DNA from: Anaerolineales bacterium
GTDB lineage: Bacteria; Chloroflexota; Anaerolineae; Anaerolineales; Villigracilaceae
Length of the DNA: 14,210 bases
NCBI GenBank assembly: GCA_025938055.1
Contig: JAICQC010000074.1
Coordinates: 1 to 14,210, forward strand
Direction of reading: 5' to 3'
Numbering within the stretch: the stretch's first letter is position 1; every line of letters starts with the position of its first letter. The notes under the pieces were generated by a model. It ran no database searches, had not been told where the DNA came from, and saw only the letters and a list, made by a program, of their open reading frames with translations. A program made the translations under genes and the position numbers. This document shows positions 12,729 to 14,210 of the stretch, in pieces.

Positions 12729-14072
12729 TTAGGCGGCTTCGGCAGGAGCCATCACGACGGTGTCATGGTCTGGCAGGAGGTCTTCGGCGTGACGGATGGC
12801 ATGAATAAAATATCCGGTCAGCCCGGCAAGCATCCCCCCGAGGCAGCTGAAAAAGATTAGGAGTCCCATGCCGGCCCCGGGTCCTGGAGGAACGAGCCAT
12901 CCAAAGAGGGAGGAAAGCCCGCTCGGCGCGCGCATCGCCGGCTCAAGGACGTAATCGGCAAGCGTTCCGGCGATCAATGGGGAAATGGGATTCGTCAGCC
13001 AGGCGATCAACGTCCGCGCGGAAAAGACGCGACCCTGCACATCCGGCGCGACCTTCGCCTGCCAGATAGCCTGATTCGAACCGTTGATCAACGGGATAAA
13101 GAGCGCCGACAAGGCATTTATTGCTACCCAGAACGGAACCCATGTGCCCAGACCCAGCAGGGCAAAGAAGAAACTGGATACGATCCAGCCCCCCAGCACA
13201 CCGTGGACTCTGCGCTTGAAGCCGCCCCAGGCGCTCATGGCAATGCCTCCCACGATGCCGCCGATCGCGCCCGCGGATTGGACCAGCCCCAGGCTGACGC
13301 TGTCATTGCCGGTGCGCAGCAGGATCATCGGCGCGAGGACGGTAAAAGCAATGCCTGCGCACAAGTTGCCAGCGAAAAAGACCAGCTGCAGCCCGAGCAG
13401 ACTGGGACGCGCGAAGATGTAACGAAAACCAAATGCGGCTTCTTTAAGGATATTGCCTTGCGTCTGAGACCCTTCTGCGGTGCGAGGCGGCTGCGGGATG
13501 TGAACAAACAACAAGGCAATAATAGCCAGCACGAACGTACTCACATCCAGCGTCAGTATCCCCGTCAAGCCGATCAGGGGCAGGAACGCTCCCGCCAGCA
13601 TGGGAGCCAGTACGCCGGGTCCTGTTTCGATAAGCGACATCATGCCGTTGGCGCGCCCGTACTTCTCCTTGGGGATCATAGTACTGATCGCCGCGGAATA
13701 CGCGGGCCATTGGAAAGCGTTTCCCAGCCCCTGAAAGACGGCTGCCGCATAGAGATGCCACACTTCCAAAACACCGAATGCCTGCAGGACCAGGACGGAA
13801 ATGGTTGCCAGCCCCGCCGTGAGATCACTGACCATCATCATCAGTTTGCGATTGTGCCTGTCTACTAAAACTCCTGCAAACGGGGTGACGATCAATAACG
13901 GAGTGATGAAGAAGACCTGCACTAAGCCCAGCGCGGTGGCGCTGCCGGTCTCTTCAAAGACCCAGATCGTGAGCGCGAACACGCTCATATTAGTGGCAAG
14001 GACCGAGAGGATCTGCCCGATCCAGACGATGCTGAAGCCGAACATTCCTGTTGGACGATTGATATTCTGCAT
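12729..14072 (-). CDS. MFS transporter, MFS_3 / EntS-like exporter (paralogue 2)
   Basis: Integral membrane exporter of 447 residues with about 12 hydrophobic helices. Motif A is GVLVDRHNRK at residues 67-76. Residues 101-131 correspond to 112-142 of the other exporter, and HIPQPPRTAEG and DVQGRVFSARTL repeat its loop signatures, so the two come from a duplication. The predicted role is export of a small molecule such as a siderophore, antibiotic or metabolite, driven by the proton gradient; the substrate cannot be read. The ATG at 14072 was chosen because AGAGG lies 5 bases upstream and it aligns with the paralogue; an in-frame TTG-type start near 14111 is less likely. The C-terminus ends in a short acidic/Ala tail. 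Its stop is 2 bases from that of the convergent anchored protein, leaving no room for a terminator. Confidence 0.92.
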   Translation of the reverse strand: MQNINRPTGMFGFSIVWIGQILSVLATNMSVFALTIWVFEETGSATALGLVQVFFITPLLIVTPFAGVLVDRHNRKLMMMVSDLTAGLATISVLVLQAFGVLEVWHLYAAAVFQGLGNAFQWPAYSAAISTMIPKEKYGRANGMMSLIETGPGVLAPMLAGAFLPLIGLTGILTLDVSTFVLAIIALLFVHIPQPPRTAEGSQTQGNILKEAAFGFRYIFARPSLLGLQLVFFAGNLCAGIAFTVLAPMILLRTGNDSVSLGLVQSAGAIGGIVGGIAMSAWGGFKRRVHGVLGGWIVSSFFFALLGLGTWVPFWVAINALSALFIPLINGSNQAIWQAKVAPDVQGRVFSARTLIAWLTNPISPLIAGTLADYVLEPAMRAPSGLSSLFGWLVPPGPGAGMGLLIFFSCLGGMLAGLTGYFIHAIRHAEDLLPDHDTVVMAPAEAA

Positions 14073-14148
14073 TTTGCCTCTGATGTTAAGAATTCGGGCA
14101 GGATAACACATCCTCGAGAGTCAAACAATCCCTCGCAGGGCGGGATTG

Positions 14149-14173
14149 ATTGACATGCTTACACGAGGTCAAT
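14149..14173. promoter_or_regulatory. Inverted repeat ATTGAC-N13-GTCAAT upstream of MFS paralogue 2
   Basis: A perfect 6-bp inverted repeat with a 13-base centre, about 77 bases before the MFS start. It includes a TTGACA hexamer (14150-14155) that could be the -35 of a rightward promoter with TATACA at 14175-14180, but that spacer is 19 bases, longer than usual. The half-site is the same TTGAC core as in the marR operator. For the leftward MFS gene the best promoter guess is a poor TATCCT -10 near 14099-14104. Confidence 0.35.
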
Positions 14174-14210
14174 TTATACATCTGAGTCTGCTTCGCACTT
14201 ACTCCACATA

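Noticed and set aside
13203..13868. A 221-codon open frame on the plus strand across MFS paralogue 2
   Set aside because: It is rich in Gln, Arg and Asp with low-complexity character, the expected shadow of a hydrophobic membrane protein gene read antisense. The exporter on the other strand is unambiguous.
1..14210. CRISPR arrays, insertion sequences, att sites, tRNA or rRNA genes
   Set aside because: No regularly spaced repeats, transposase or integrase motifs, terminal inverted repeats with target duplications, or tRNA-like cloverleaf were seen on either strand.

Overview
The window looks like chromosomal DNA of a free-living bacterium of intermediate G+C, most likely a Chloroflexota of the Anaerolineae type. 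That placement is an inference. It rests on the M3 oligoendopeptidase, the many small signalling and regulatory genes, the paired MFS_3 exporters, and a membrane-anchored protein with a Thr/Pro/Ser linker ending in a short beta-sandwich domain, an architecture I associate with that group. I see no rRNA, tRNA, CRISPR array, transposase or phage gene, and no stretch over 300 bases without a gene.

Layout. (1) Positions 2-4432, plus strand: the 3' part of a PepF-like oligoendopeptidase, a PAPS-type sulfotransferase 3 bases later, a RimJ/RimL-type GNAT acetyltransferase, a class III nucleotidyl cyclase with an N-terminal four-cysteine module, and an SDR oxidoreductase. Spacing is tight to moderate, so they may be co-transcribed, perhaps with an internal promoter before the cyclase. 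(2) Positions 4595-6242, minus strand: a compact operon in the order marR - HAD hydrolase - GNAT acetyltransferase (gaps 19 and 21 bases). Its promoter is covered by TTGAC/GTCAA palindromes and seems to give a leaderless mRNA. (3) Positions 6327-7490, minus strand: a patatin-like phospholipase with a near-consensus promoter. (4) Positions 7699-10280, plus strand: a MocR/GabR-type regulator, then an AhpD-like carboxymuconolactone decarboxylase family protein and a DUF1579-like protein. A perfect 10-bp inverted repeat sits over the -35 box of the latter pair. (5) Positions 10405-14072: two paralogous MFS_3 exporters on the minus strand, separated by a plus-strand gene for a membrane-anchored extracytoplasmic domain protein.

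How the genes may work together. Region 2 is the most notable. The MarR and the GNAT match, from memory, the two halves of the widespread single-chain MarR-GNAT bifunctional proteins. Here they are separate genes with a HAD hydrolase between them, and the operator suggests autoregulation. The marR coding sequence also carries an A5G8 tract where gain or loss of one base would cut off the C-terminal dimerisation helix. Region 4 looks like a PLP-sensing regulator controlling a CxxC peroxidase-like protein. Region 5 may be an exporter pair with an accessory surface protein. I found no clear, wholly new multi-gene system; the best candidates are given as findings with tests.
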